Source of the DNA: Xylophilus sp042867185
Lineage (GTDB): Bacteria > Pseudomonadota > Gammaproteobacteria > Burkholderiales > Burkholderiaceae_C
NCBI GenBank assembly: GCA_042867185.1
Contig: JBHZQV010000008.1
Location: 62,001-126,000 of the forward strand
Direction of reading: 5' to 3'
Length of the DNA stretch: 64,000 nt
Below the pieces are notes generated by a model. That model was not told the DNA's origin. It ran no database searches and saw only the letters and a program-made list of their open reading frames with translations. A program made the translations under genes and the position numbers. This document shows, piece after piece, positions 15,298 through 24,132 of the stretch; within the stretch, counting starts at the first letter, position 1, and each line of letters opens with the position of its first letter.

Positions 15298-16197
15298 TCA
15301 GGACTTGCCCGCCTCCCTGGACTGCGCGAAAGCGGTCAGCTCGGTCCGGAACGCCCGCAGCTTCGCCTTGAGCCGCCGCGCGTTCTCCGGGCCCATCCGC
15401 ACCAGCGCCTTCTGGCCGGACGACAGGGCTTCGAGGGCCGGGTCGGCGAACTCGTAGCGCACCCAGGGCCGCTCCGACGCCATTTCGCCCTTGACCTCCA
15501 GCAAGCGCACCGCGAGCGGCCCGGTGGGCTCGGGCGTCTGCAGCAGGTGATCCACCACCGCGACCAGACGGTCGTTGAAGTAGCGCGCCGGGAATCCCAG
15601 CTCTTCGTAGGCCCGCTGGAACAGCGGGTACATGCGCCGGTAGGCCGCCACCGCCTTGGCCGGATCGACCGATTCGGCCAACTGCACGAAAGGCGTGTAG
15701 CGGGCGGCGTTGTCGGGCGCGATGGTCTGCGCACCGGGTGCGCCGGCGACGGTGAAGCGCTGGCCGGTCGGCTGCACCGGCCACATCCGCGAGGCGGCGT
15801 GCTCCCGCGGCAGGTTGTCGACTGTCGCCACCACCCGGCGCACGAAGCCGTCGACCTGCAGGAACTGCAGCACCGCCCGGCTGCCCAGCAGTTCGTCGAG
15901 GGCCGACTTCACCGCCGGATCGGACGCGGCCAGCTCCGGCAGCGGCGTCGGCTCGGGGGCCGGCGGCTCCACCGGAAATTCGGGCCCGGCGGGCGAGAGC
16001 GGCGGCGGCGGCTTGGGCGGGGTGGGCACCTCGCCCGGCGCGGCGGCCTGCGGCGGCAGGTCGGGCTGCGCGCTTTGTGGCTGCTGCTGCCAGTACCACC
16101 AGCCGCCGCCGGCGATGGCGGCGACGACGGCCAGGGCCACCACCGGTTTCCAGGCACCGGAGCCTTCGGCCGGCGGCCGGAATTCTCTGTCGGACAT
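15298..16197 (-). CDS. DUF3014 single-pass membrane protein
   Basis: A 299-residue DUF3014 protein: a short cytoplasmic N-terminus, one transmembrane helix (about residues 17-36, rich in Trp at its end), a Pro-rich linker of about 55 residues, then a conserved C-terminal domain (LDELLGSRAVLQFLQVDGFVRRVVATVDNL, FVQLAESVD, YRRMYPLFQRAYEELGFP). The folded part should face the periplasm. The family has no established function. It ends 28 bases from the LuxR gene's stop (convergent). Confidence 0.85.
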   Translation of the reverse strand: MSDREFRPPAEGSGAWKPVVALAVVAAIAGGGWWYWQQQPQSAQPDLPPQAAAPGEVPTPPKPPPPLSPAGPEFPVEPPAPEPTPLPELAASDPAVKSALDELLGSRAVLQFLQVDGFVRRVVATVDNLPREHAASRMWPVQPTGQRFTVAGAPGAQTIAPDNAARYTPFVQLAESVDPAKAVAAYRRMYPLFQRAYEELGFPARYFNDRLVAVVDHLLQTPEPTGPLAVRLLEVKGEMASERPWVRYEFADPALEALSSGQKALVRMGPENARRLKAKLRAFRTELTAFAQSREAGKS

Positions 16198-16536
16198 AGA
16201 TCTCTCCTGAACGCTTCTGGGACCGGGCCACGGCGTGCGCGGCCCAGCGCATCCTAGCCGCCAGCCTGCGCGAAAGTGTCTCGCCCCGCCGCCGCCATGG
16301 CGACAAGGGGTAACGGCAGGCGCACCGTGCGAAGCGCTCCGCTCCCACGGCGCCAGGAGACGGCCGTGACCGACCGCCCCCCTCCCCGCGCCATCCGGGA
16401 CATCACCACAACCACCGCCTTCTTCGGCCTCTCCGGCCGCTTCGCCCGCGCGACCGGCCTGCAGCCGAACGCCGAGTTCTACCTGCGGGGCCGGGTGCCG
16501 CGCGAGAAGAAGGCCGGACGAGGCCCTGCACCCATC
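16198..16536. other. 339-base gap with a possible small ORF
   Basis: Between DUF3014 and tetR I see no confident gene. A GTG at 16366 has a good AGGAGA ribosome binding site six bases away and opens a frame reading TDRPPPRAIRDITTTTAFFG, then a basic stretch ending REKKAG near 16518. The frame has no stop before it enters the repeat at 16537 and then runs on antisense to tetR. It may be a small gene whose 3' end was replaced by the repeat, or chance. Confidence 0.35.
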
Positions 16537-16602
16537 GCTATTGTTTCGATAGCTGGTGGCCGGCGGATGGCGTCTGCCTCAGGCACTTTTCGCTGGAATA
16601 TC
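16537..16602 (+). repeat. GCTAT-N7-ATAGC dispersed element, copy 2
   Basis: GCTAT-TGTTTCG-ATAGC (16537-16553) followed by a GCCGG-rich tail ending TTTTCGCTGGAAT. The tail overlaps the last codons and the stop of the minus-strand tetR gene (stop at 16579), so the element has contributed to that protein's C-terminus or the boundary has eroded. Confidence 0.68.
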
Positions 16603-17247
16603 GGCCTGCAGCAGCCCCAGCACCAGCCGCACCAGTTCGTCCTCGAACGCGGGCGTACCCAGCAGCGGCGAATCCTCCAGCGAGGCGCTGCGGATGGCGC
16701 CCATCACCGCCCGGGTCACGACGAACATCATCGCCGGCGTCGGCGGCCGCACGCCGGGGGCGCCGCCCTGGGCGATGAGCTGGCCGAGCGCCATCGCGTT
16801 GCGGTCGGCGCCCTCGCGCAGCGCCTGGGTGACGTTGTCGTGCCCGTCGAGCCGCCAGGCCATGCGGATGAATACGCGCCTCGGCCGCGAGGCGCCGCCG
16901 AAGGCCTTCACCAGCATCCGCACCAGGTCGCGCACCACCGCCGCGACCGGCTGCCGCTCGGCCACCGCCCGGTCGAGCATCGCCTGCAGGTCTTCCTGTG
17001 CCCGGTCGCGCTGGCGGTGGATCATCGCCAGCAGCACCGCCTCTTTCGACGGGAAGTACTGGTAGAGCGTGCCGATCGAGAAACCGGCCTTCTGCGCGAT
17101 CCGGTTGGTGGTGAGGGCGCCCTCGCCTTCGGTCTCCACGATCTGAGCCGTGGCGTCGAAGATGGTCTCGATGGTGCGCTGGGCGCGGGCTTGGGTCGGC
17201 TGCTTGCGCATGCGGGACGCGGCTTCGGGCGGTGTGGACTTCTTCAT
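16579..17247 (-). CDS. TetR-family transcriptional regulator
   Basis: A 222-residue TetR repressor. The HTH is visible as TIFDATAQIVETEGEGALTTNRIAQKAGFSIGTLYQYFPSKEAVLLAMI; the C-terminal ligand domain is not diagnostic. It is divergent from the ferritin-like hydrolase gene at 17363, its likely target. The start at 17247 has AAGGCG upstream; an alternative start is 36 bases further in (MRKQPT). Confidence 0.88.
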   Translation of the reverse strand: MKKSTPPEAASRMRKQPTQARAQRTIETIFDATAQIVETEGEGALTTNRIAQKAGFSIGTLYQYFPSKEAVLLAMIHRQRDRAQEDLQAMLDRAVAERQPVAAVVRDLVRMLVKAFGGASRPRRVFIRMAWRLDGHDNVTQALREGADRNAMALGQLIAQGGAPGVRPPTPAMMFVVTRAVMGAIRSASLEDSPLLGTPAFEDELVRLVLGLLQADIPAKSA

Positions 17248-17262
17248 GCGGGCGCCTTGCTG

Positions 17263-17316
17263 AAAACTGAGCACAAGGCGAGTAGCGGCGCCGGCCCAAA
17301 ACTGAATAATGCTCAG
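17263..17316. promoter_or_regulatory. Possible TetR operator region
   Basis: The AT-richer divergent gap carries AAAACTGAGCA (from 17263) and AAAACTGAATA (from 17298) as a direct repeat. CTGAGCA (17267-17273) is mirrored by TGCTCAG (17310-17316). It is a reasonable place for TetR binding, but the symmetry is spread over 50 bases and is not a classical compact TetR palindrome. Confidence 0.3.
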
Positions 17317-17362
17317 AAACCGCGGCCTTTTCAAGCCGCGCGACCTTCCCGGAGACAACCGC

Positions 17363-18226
17363 ATGACCGCCGCCACCGCATTCCCCCCCGACCGCCTGAT
17401 CGTGCGCAAGCTCGAGATCGACCTCAAGCGCGGCTTCGCCCGCCACTGGCACGGTGGCCGGGCATTCCGCAGCCAGTTCTTCAACGCGCTGTCGATGAGC
17501 TTTCCGGTGGGGGAGCAGTTCTTCATCGACTCGGTGCGCGACGCCGCCGCGCTGCTGCCGCCCGGGCCCGCGCAGGCGGCGATGCGCGAGACGGTCGCCG
17601 GCTTCATCGGCCAGGAGGCGACGCACCGGCATATCCACGGCCTCTACAACGCCCAGCTGGAGCAGCAGGGCCTGGTCAACCGCTGGCAGCACTGGGCGGC
17701 CGACCGGATCGCCAAATTCCGCACGATGAAGCCGAACCCGCGCCACGCCCTGGCCATGACCTGCGCCTACGAGCACTTCACCGCCCTGTTGGCCGACGGC
17801 ACCCTGCGCCACGCCCGCTGGCTGGAGGGTGCCGATGCCGACATGCAGACCGTCTGGCGCTGGCACGCGGCCGAAGAGACCGAGCACAACGCGGTCGCCT
17901 TCGACCTGTACCGGGCGGTGGGCGGCAGCTACAAGTACCGGGTGCTGTGGTACCTGTACGTGGCGCTGCGCTTCGGCATCGATTCCACCGCGCAGACCGC
18001 CATCAACCTGTGGCACGACGGCAGCTTGTTCAAGCCGGCCACCTGGATCGACGGCGTACGGCTCTTCTGGGGCCGCGACGGGCTGGTGTGGCGCTGCGCC
18101 GGGCCGATGCTGCAGTACCTGCGGCGGGACTTCCACCCCTCGCAGGATCCGCATGCGGTGCCGGCCCAAGCCCTGGCGGCGCAGTGGCTGGCGGCCCATG
18201 CCAACCTCTGGCGCGCGGTGCGCTGA
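17363..18226 (+). CDS. Predicted metal-dependent hydrolase (PF10118 family)
   Basis: A 287-residue protein of the predicted metal-dependent hydrolase family PF10118, all-helical and ferritin-like. Metal-ligand candidates are GQEATHRHIH, CAYEHFTA and AAEETEHNAVAFD, the two E-x2-H-type motifs plus central EH expected of a diiron site. ATG at 17363 has GGAGACAACC upstream. It is divergent from tetR; repeat copy 3 begins two bases past its stop. The reaction is unknown for the family. Confidence 0.82.
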   Translation: MTAATAFPPDRLIVRKLEIDLKRGFARHWHGGRAFRSQFFNALSMSFPVGEQFFIDSVRDAAALLPPGPAQAAMRETVAGFIGQEATHRHIHGLYNAQLEQQGLVNRWQHWAADRIAKFRTMKPNPRHALAMTCAYEHFTALLADGTLRHARWLEGADADMQTVWRWHAAEETEHNAVAFDLYRAVGGSYKYRVLWYLYVALRFGIDSTAQTAINLWHDGSLFKPATWIDGVRLFWGRDGLVWRCAGPMLQYLRRDFHPSQDPHAVPAQALAAQWLAAHANLWRAVR

Positions 18227-18227
18227 C

Positions 18228-18298
18228 GCTATTTTTTAGATAGCTACTCGCCGGCGCCACGCGCCGGCTAGCAGCCCCTTTCGGCTCGAATTATTCGG
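18228..18298 (+). repeat. GCTAT-N7-ATAGC dispersed element, copy 3
   Basis: GCTAT-TTTTTAG-ATAGC (18228-18244) begins two bases after the stop of the hydrolase gene. Its tail, with hairpin GCCGGCG...CGCCGGC and the end TTTCGGCTCGAATTA, supplies the TAA stop of the minus-strand thioesterase at 18291. The element fills the whole convergent gap, as expected of a bidirectional transcript end. Confidence 0.75.
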
Positions 18299-18725
18299 CC
18301 GCGTCGTCCATCACCAGCCGCCGCATCCAGTCGGGCAGCGGCACCGCCTTCTCCAGCACCGGGTCGATCCAGATCGTGGTGCCGCCGCCGGCGGCATGCA
18401 GCACGCCCGGCTGGTCGGCCCGCTCGAGCGTGGCCCAGGTCTCGAAGGTGGTGCGGGCCGCGTCGCTCACATACAGCTTCACCACCACGTCGCCCGGGTA
18501 GCGCAGCTGGCGGTAGAAGTTGCAGAAGGCGTTGACGATCACCGGGCCCACCGCGGTGGGCCCGCCCAGGCAACCGATAGCCTGCATCCAGTCGATCCGG
18601 GCCGTCTCCAGGTAGCGGAAGTACACCGCGTTGTTGACGTGGCCCATCGCGTCCATGTCGCCCCAGCGGATCGGGATCGCCATCGAACGGACGAATTTCT
18701 TCTGCTGCGGAATCTCGATCTTCAT
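18291..18725 (-). CDS. Hotdog-fold acyl-CoA thioesterase
   Basis: A 144-residue 4-hydroxybenzoyl-CoA thioesterase-type protein hydrolysing acyl-CoA esters. The family motif IRWGDMDAMGHVNNAVYFRYLETARIDW holds the catalytic Asp. Later, VVKLYVSDAARTTFETWATLE forms the long beta strands. It overlaps a dispersed repeat at its stop codon and is transcribed away from the ETF-QO gene. Confidence 0.88.
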   Translation of the reverse strand: MKIEIPQQKKFVRSMAIPIRWGDMDAMGHVNNAVYFRYLETARIDWMQAIGCLGGPTAVGPVIVNAFCNFYRQLRYPGDVVVKLYVSDAARTTFETWATLERADQPGVLHAAGGGTTIWIDPVLEKAVPLPDWMRRLVMDDAAE

Positions 18726-18848
18726 GGGCGATGTCAGGGTGAATGCTGCCCGAGTGTGGCAGTGCCCGGAATAAAATCAGTCACGCACTGGACATGGCCC
18801 GCTGCAGGCCCGCCCGACAATCCGATTCCACGACAAGAAAAGCTTTTC

Positions 18849-20555
18849 ATGACCCACGACGAGATCATTGCCCAGTTCGGTCCCCGCGAAGCGATGGAGT
18901 ACGACGTCGTCGTCGTCGGCGGCGGCCCCGCCGGCCTTTCCACCGCGATCCGTCTGAAGCAGCTGGCCGCCGAGCAGGAAAAAGAGCTGTCGGTGGTGGT
19001 GCTGGAAAAGGGCTCGGAGCCCGGCGCCCACATTCTGTCGGGCGCCATCATGGACCCGAAGGCGCTCAACGAGCTGTTCCCCAACTGGAAGGAACTGGGT
19101 GCGCCGCTGAACCAGCCGGTCACCGAAGACGCCTTTCTGTTCCTGGGCGAGAAGAGCGCCCTGCGCACCCCCAACTTCTTGCTGCCGGGCTGCTTCCACA
19201 ACCACGGCAACTACATCATCAGCCTGGGCAACCTGACCCGCTGGCTGGCCGAGCAGGCCGAGGGCCTGGGCGTCGAGATCTTCCCCGGCTTCCCCGCGGC
19301 CGAGGTGCTCTACAACGACGACGGCTCGGTCCGCGGCGTGGCCACCGGCAACCTGGGCGTCGGCAAGGACGGCGAGCCGACCGACAACTTCCAGCTGGGC
19401 ATGGAGCTGCACGGCAAGTACACCGTGTTCGCTGAAGGCTCGCGCGGCCACCTGGGCCGGCAGCTGATCGAGAAGTTCGATCTGGCCAAGGACAGCGATC
19501 CGCAGAGCTACGGCATCGGCATCAAGGAACTCTGGGAGATCGACCCGGCCCGCCACCAGCCCGGCCTGGTGATCCACGGCGCCGGCTGGCCGCTCGACAA
19601 CGCCACCTACGGCGGCGGCTTTTTGTACCACGCCGAAGACAACAAGGTGATGGTCGGATTCGTGGTCGGCCTGGACTACCAGAACCCGTACCTGAGCCCG
19701 TTCGAGGAGTTCCAGCGCTTCAAGACGCATCCCAACATCCGCTACTACTTCGACGGCGACGAAGAGCACGGCATTAAGCCCGCCAAGCGCATCAGCTACG
19801 GCGCCCGCGCCATCACCGCCGGCGGCATGCTGGCCTTGCCCAAGACCGTGTTCCCCGGCGGCGCGCTGGTCGGCTGCGAAGCCGGCTACCTCAACGTCGG
19901 CCGGATCAAGGGCAGCCATTCCGCGATCAAGACCGGCATGCTGGCCGCAGAAGCCGCCTTCGACGCGGTGCACGCCGGCCGCCAGCACGACGAACTGACC
20001 GCCTACCCCGAAGCCTTCGAGAAGAGCTGGCTGCGCGAAGAGCTCTACAAGGACCGCAACTTCAAGACCTGGTTCAAGAAGGGCCGCACCATCGGCACCA
20101 TCATGACCGGCATCGAGCAGAAGCTCCTGGGCGGCAACATCCCGTGGACGATCCACCGCCGCGAGGCCGACCACACCCGGCTCAAGCGCGCGGCCGAGTG
20201 CAAGCCGATCAAGTACCCCAAGGCCGACGGCAGGCTGACCTTCGACCGGCTCTCCAGCGTCTTCGTCAGCAACACCAACCACGAAGAGCAGCAGCCGGCC
20301 CACCTGACGCTGAAGGACCCGACCGTCCCGACCCGGATCAACCTGCCGCAGTACGCCGGCCCCGAGCAGCGCTACTGCCCCGCCGGCGTCTACGAGTTCG
20401 TCGCCGACGAAGCCGCCGGCCCCGGTGCCGAGCGGCTGCAGATCAACGCGCAGAACTGCGTGCACTGCAAGACCTGCGACATCAAGGACCCGACCCAGAA
20501 CATCGTCTGGGTCACGCCCGAAGGCGGCGGCGGGCCCAACTACTCGGGCATGTAG
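18849..20555 (+). CDS. Electron transfer flavoprotein-ubiquinone oxidoreductase
   Basis: ETF-QO (568 aa) passes electrons from reduced ETF, hence from beta-oxidation and amino-acid dehydrogenases, to ubiquinone at the membrane. The FAD fold starts with YDVVVVGGGPAGLSTAIRL. The ubiquinone/monotopic region follows (GGFLYHAEDNKVMVGFVVGLDY), and the C-terminal 4Fe-4S domain has RYCPAGVYE and CVHCKTCDIKDPTQNI, supplying four cysteines. Length matches the family (about 550-570). A terminator follows within ten bases. Confidence 0.95.
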   Translation: MTHDEIIAQFGPREAMEYDVVVVGGGPAGLSTAIRLKQLAAEQEKELSVVVLEKGSEPGAHILSGAIMDPKALNELFPNWKELGAPLNQPVTEDAFLFLGEKSALRTPNFLLPGCFHNHGNYIISLGNLTRWLAEQAEGLGVEIFPGFPAAEVLYNDDGSVRGVATGNLGVGKDGEPTDNFQLGMELHGKYTVFAEGSRGHLGRQLIEKFDLAKDSDPQSYGIGIKELWEIDPARHQPGLVIHGAGWPLDNATYGGGFLYHAEDNKVMVGFVVGLDYQNPYLSPFEEFQRFKTHPNIRYYFDGDEEHGIKPAKRISYGARAITAGGMLALPKTVFPGGALVGCEAGYLNVGRIKGSHSAIKTGMLAAEAAFDAVHAGRQHDELTAYPEAFEKSWLREELYKDRNFKTWFKKGRTIGTIMTGIEQKLLGGNIPWTIHRREADHTRLKRAAECKPIKYPKADGRLTFDRLSSVFVSNTNHEEQQPAHLTLKDPTVPTRINLPQYAGPEQRYCPAGVYEFVADEAAGPGAERLQINAQNCVHCKTCDIKDPTQNIVWVTPEGGGGPNYSGM

Positions 20556-20564
20556 CCAGAACGA

Positions 20565-20586
20565 ACGGGGCCTCGGCCCCGTTTTT
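20565..20586 (+). terminator. Terminator after ETF-QO
   Basis: ACGGGGCC-TC-GGCCCCGT followed by TTTT, ten bases past the ETF-QO stop. Confidence 0.85.
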
Positions 20587-20613
20587 CTTGGCGCGGCGGC
20601 AGAGCGCTGCCGA

Positions 20614-20960
20614 TCAACCCTTCGCCGCCCCCACCCCGTACAGGATGCGCACCGGCTCCTCGGCACTCGGCTGCGGCGCGCCGGGCGGGTTGACGGTGTC
20701 GACCAGCGCGTAGGCGCGCTGCACCGCGGGGCGCGCGCGGATGGTCTCGAACCAGCGCCGCAGGTGCTTGAAATCGCCCGGGTCCTGCTGCTGCCCGGCG
20801 TGCGAGACGATCGACGGGTAGCTGGCCATCTCGGCGATCCAGTAGTCGCCGGCGACGAATTCGCGAGCGGCCAGGCAGCGGTCGAGCACGCCGTAGAGCC
20901 GGGCGGATCGCGTACGGGATCTTCTCGGGCGCGGCGCTGCCGAAACCTGGATGCCGCACC
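20614..20960 (-). pseudogene. Glutathione S-transferase remnant (frameshifted, N-terminus lost)
   Basis: One frame reads GSAAPEKIPYAIR, a second continues LYGVLDRCLAAREFVAGDYWIAEMASYPSI and on to a normal GST end (RRWFETIRARPAVQRAYAL). In YfcG/YghU-type GSTs these segments are contiguous with about a dozen residues between IPYAI and LYGVLD. Here those residues are deleted and the frame shifts. The thioredoxin-fold N-terminal domain is absent altogether, so only the C-terminal helical half survives. An ATG at 20889 could still start a 91-residue fragment. Confidence 0.8.
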
Positions 20961-20972
20961 GCGGTGGCGGTT

Positions 20973-20983
20973 ACCATAATGGT
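20973..20983 (+). promoter_or_regulatory. Palindromic -10 region upstream of dctP
   Basis: ACCATAATGGT is a perfect 11-base palindrome containing CATAAT (20975-20980), a five-of-six match to the -10 consensus, 32 bases before the dctP ATG. It looks like a promoter overlapped by an operator. The -35 is not clear. Confidence 0.35.
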
Positions 20984-21014
20984 CTGGCGATCCATAACAC
21001 ATAGGAGACTTCGC

Positions 21015-22001
21015 ATGTTCTTCGTACCGCGCGCCGCCCGTGCCGTGCTGTCTGCCGCCGCCCTCGCCCTGCTGGCGACCGCCGCGCATGCCCAGACCAC
21101 CACGCTCAAGATCGGCTACGCCACGACCAAGGAGTCGCACTACGGCGTCGGCTCCACCGTGTTCTGCGACGAGGTCGAGAAGGGCACCCAGGGCCGCTAC
21201 AAGTGCCAGCATTTCCCCAACTCGGCGCTGGGCGGCGAGCGCGAGCAGATCGAGGCGATCCAGTTCGGCACCCAGGACGTGCTGAACACCTCCACCGGCC
21301 CGGTCGGCAACTTCGTGCCGGAGATGAAGATCGTCGACCTGCCCTTCCTGTTCCGCGACTACGACCATGCCCGCAAGGTGATGGACGGCCCGATCGGACA
21401 GGACCTGCTGACCAAGTTCCCGGCCAAGGGCATCATCGCGCTGGCCTGGACCGAGAACGGCTTCCGCCAGATGACCAACAGCAAGCGCGACATCGTCAGG
21501 CCGACCGATGCCGCCGGCCTGAAGATACGCACGATGGAGAACAAGGTGCACATGGACGGCTACCGCACCTTCGGCATCCTGCCGACGCCGATGGCCTTCC
21601 CCGAGCTGTTCGGCGCGCTGCAGCAGGGCACGGTCGACGGGCAGGAGAACCCGGTGCCGGTGATCCTGGCGGCGAAATTCGCGCAGGTGCAAAAGCACAT
21701 GTCGCTGACCAACCACGTCTACTCGCCGGCACTGCTGCTGCTCTCGCCCAAGGTGTGGAACAAGCTCAACGATGCCGACAAGAAGGTGTTCCTGGAGGCC
21801 GCCAAGAAGGGCGCCGCCGCCCAGCGCAAGAAGGTCAACGACGACGAGGAGAACGGCATCGCCCTGCTGGAGAAGGCCGGCATGAAGGTGACCCGCAACG
21901 TCGACGCCGCCGCGTTCCGGGAGGCGATCAAGCCGGCCTATGTGAACTACGCCAAGGAGTTCGGCGCCGACAACATCAAGAAGATCCAGGACGTGCAGTA
22001 A
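21015..22001 (+). CDS. dctP: TRAP transporter substrate-binding protein DctP
   Basis: A 328-residue periplasmic receptor of the DctP family. The signal peptide ends near AHA-QT (about residue 27). Family motifs are LKIGYATTKESHYGVG, QHFPNSALGGEREQIEAIQFG, LPFLFRDYDHARKVMDG, GLKIRTMENKVHMDGYRTFG (carboxylate-binding Arg) and GTVDGQENP. AGGAGA precedes the ATG. It is followed by the small and large membrane subunits, giving a complete P-Q-M operon. Substrate is likely a C4-type or related carboxylate but cannot be fixed. Confidence 0.92.
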   Translation: MFFVPRAARAVLSAAALALLATAAHAQTTTLKIGYATTKESHYGVGSTVFCDEVEKGTQGRYKCQHFPNSALGGEREQIEAIQFGTQDVLNTSTGPVGNFVPEMKIVDLPFLFRDYDHARKVMDGPIGQDLLTKFPAKGIIALAWTENGFRQMTNSKRDIVRPTDAAGLKIRTMENKVHMDGYRTFGILPTPMAFPELFGALQQGTVDGQENPVPVILAAKFAQVQKHMSLTNHVYSPALLLLSPKVWNKLNDADKKVFLEAAKKGAAAQRKKVNDDEENGIALLEKAGMKVTRNVDAAAFREAIKPAYVNYAKEFGADNIKKIQDVQ

Positions 22002-22110
22002 GGCCCGGCGGCGCGTCCGCGCCCTGCACCTGACCCGCCGCCCGCACGCCCGTCCCGGCGCCGGGCGGTTCGTCTTTCATCCCCGCAGCCCGAACCCGAG
22101 AAACCCGACC

Positions 22111-22623
22111 GTGCAAGCCTTCGAGCGCTATTTCCTGGCGGCCAACCGCTGGGCCCTGATCCTTCTGCTGGCCGCGATGGCCGTCATCATCTTCGTGAAC
22201 GTGGCGCTGCGCTACCTCACCAGCCAGTCGCTGGAGTGGGCCGAAGAGGTGTCGCGCCACATGATGATCTGGCTGACCTTCCTGGGGGCCGGGCCGGTGC
22301 TGCGCCACGGCGGGCACATCGCGGTCGAGAACCTGCAGGACGCCCTGCCCCGCGCCGGCGGCATCGCGATGCGGGCGCTGGTGGCCGTGCTGCTGTTCTG
22401 CTTCTTCGGCTTCCTGGTCTGGTACGGCTGGCTCTACATGCAGCGCACCCTGTTTCAGATGACGGCGGTCACGCAGATCCCGTTCGCCTACATCTACAGC
22501 GCGATGAGCATCGGCGGCCTGCTGCTGATCGTGCATTTCCTGCTGGTGGTGCGGGGCTATGTGCTGCGCAGGGAGTTCAAGTCGGACGACCATTTCGACG
22601 CGACCGCGAGCGCGTCTCTCTAA
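22111..22623 (+). CDS. dctQ: TRAP transporter small permease DctQ
   Basis: A 170-residue membrane subunit with four transmembrane helices; SLEWAEEVSRHMMIWLTFLGAG is the typical DctQ signature. The start is a GTG (22111). The 109 bases after dctP show no gene. It works with DctM to couple substrate import to Na+ flow. Confidence 0.88.
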   Translation: MQAFERYFLAANRWALILLLAAMAVIIFVNVALRYLTSQSLEWAEEVSRHMMIWLTFLGAGPVLRHGGHIAVENLQDALPRAGGIAMRALVAVLLFCFFGFLVWYGWLYMQRTLFQMTAVTQIPFAYIYSAMSIGGLLLIVHFLLVVRGYVLRREFKSDDHFDATASASL

Positions 22624-22628
22624 GCACA

Positions 22629-22714
22629 CCCCCATGCTTCGCACAGCGTGTCTCCGCACACCCCCTTGCAGGGGGCACCACCAGCGGTCCGGCACAGCCG
22701 GCCCCGCGGTGGTC
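22629..22714 (+). repeat. GC-rich dispersed repeat (CCCCCnnGCTT...GGGGG type), copy 1
   Basis: The dctQ-dctM gap is filled with CCCCCATGCTTCGCACAG, GTGTCTCCGC, a CCCCCTTGCAGGGGG hairpin and a GGTCCGGC...GCCGGCC block. The same modules in reverse orientation occur at 38581-38670. I recall such elements as common in Comamonadaceae genomes. Lying inside the TRAP operon, it could act as an RNA processing or attenuation hairpin. Confidence 0.65.
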
Positions 22715-22743
22715 CTGAAAAGAATCTCCGCAACGTCCCGCCC

Positions 22744-24036
22744 ATGAACGCCAGCGTCATCCTCATCACCTCGGCCTGCATCTTCCTGGCGATCGGCGTG
22801 CCGGTGGCCTTCGCGCTCGGCATGGCGACCGCCGCCACGCTGGTCTTCGCCGAGAGCTATCCGCTGCTGGTGCTATTGAAGGAAACCTTCACCGGCATCG
22901 ACAGCTTTCCGCTGATGGCCGTGCCCTTCTTCATCCTGGCGGCCGAGCTGATGAGCGGCGGCTCGCTGACCGAGGTGCTGCTGAAATTCGCCGGGCAGTT
23001 CGTCGGCCACAAGCGCGGCGGGCTCGGCTATACCAACGTGGTGTCGCTCACCTTCTTTTCGGGCATCTCGGGCTCGGCGCTGGCCGATGCGGCGGGGCCG
23101 GGCTCGATGCTGATCAAGATGATGGACCGGGCCGGCTACGACCGCTCGTACGCGGCGGCGCTCACCGCGTCCACCGCGATCGTGGGGCCGATCATCCCGC
23201 CCTCGATCATCATGATCATCTACGCGCTGCAGGACGAGAACGTGTCGGTCAGCTCGCTCTTCGTGGCGGGGATCGTGCCGGGCATCCTGATCGCGGTGGC
23301 GATGTGCGTGGTCAACTTCCACGTATCGAAGAAGCGCAACTACAAGGGCGCGGGCGCACTGCCGCCCGCCCGCGAGATCCTGCGCACCACCTGGAAGGCG
23401 CTGCCGGCCATCCTGCTGCCGGTGGTGATCCTGGGCGGCATGCGGGCCGGCTGGTTCACCCCGACCGAGGCGTCGGTGGTGGCGGTCTTCTACGCGCTGC
23501 TCTGCGGCAAGTACGTCTACCGCACGCTGGAGTGGCGTGCCGTGCCCGACATCCTGGCGCGCTCGGCGCTGTTGTCGGCCTCGGTGCTGATCATCATCGG
23601 CCTGTCGGCCTCGTTCGCCTGGATCCTGACCATCGAGGGCGTGCCGCAGAGCATGGCCGAATGGCTGGTGGGCATGAACCTGTCGCCGTGGATGTTCCTG
23701 GTGATCGTCAACATCTTCCTGCTGCTGTTCGGCATCTTCATCGAGCCGCTGCCGGGGGTGATGGTCCTGGCGCCGATCCTGGCGCCGGTGGCGGTGAAGC
23801 TGGGGGTCGACCCGACGCATTTCGCGATGATCGTCATCTTCAACCTCACCCTCGGCATGATCACGCCGCCGGTGGGCGGGCTGCTCTTCGTCACCTGCAA
23901 CGTGTCGAAGGTGCCGATGTCGGCGCTCGTACGCGAGCTGGTGCCCTTCCTGTGGGCACACGGCGTGGTGCTGGTGCTGCTGACCTTCGTTCCGGCGATC
24001 AGCACCTGGCTGCCGCACCTCTGGGGATTCCTGTAG
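22744..24036 (+). CDS. dctM: TRAP transporter large permease DctM
   Basis: A 430-residue large membrane subunit with about 12 helices, carrying the substrate and Na+ pathway. Typical segments: GIDSFPLMAVPFFILAAELM, FFSGISGSALADAAGPGSMLI, TASTAIVGPIIPPSIIMI, GWFTPTEASVVAVFYAL and LGMITPPVGGLLFVT. Third gene of the operon, separated from dctQ by a dispersed repeat. Confidence 0.94.
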   Translation: MNASVILITSACIFLAIGVPVAFALGMATAATLVFAESYPLLVLLKETFTGIDSFPLMAVPFFILAAELMSGGSLTEVLLKFAGQFVGHKRGGLGYTNVVSLTFFSGISGSALADAAGPGSMLIKMMDRAGYDRSYAAALTASTAIVGPIIPPSIIMIIYALQDENVSVSSLFVAGIVPGILIAVAMCVVNFHVSKKRNYKGAGALPPAREILRTTWKALPAILLPVVILGGMRAGWFTPTEASVVAVFYALLCGKYVYRTLEWRAVPDILARSALLSASVLIIIGLSASFAWILTIEGVPQSMAEWLVGMNLSPWMFLVIVNIFLLLFGIFIEPLPGVMVLAPILAPVAVKLGVDPTHFAMIVIFNLTLGMITPPVGGLLFVTCNVSKVPMSALVRELVPFLWAHGVVLVLLTFVPAISTWLPHLWGFL

Positions 24037-24132
24037 CGGGGCGGCGTGCGGGCGAACACGGCTGGCGGCATACTTCTCCTCATTTCGACCGGGTAGTGGC
24101 GTGCGGCGCCCACCCACCAACGGAGAGTCGCC

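Noticed and set aside
18777..21716. 979-codon frame antisense to ETF-QO and dctP
   Set aside because: It lies opposite an unmistakable 4Fe-4S flavoprotein and carries no domain of its own.
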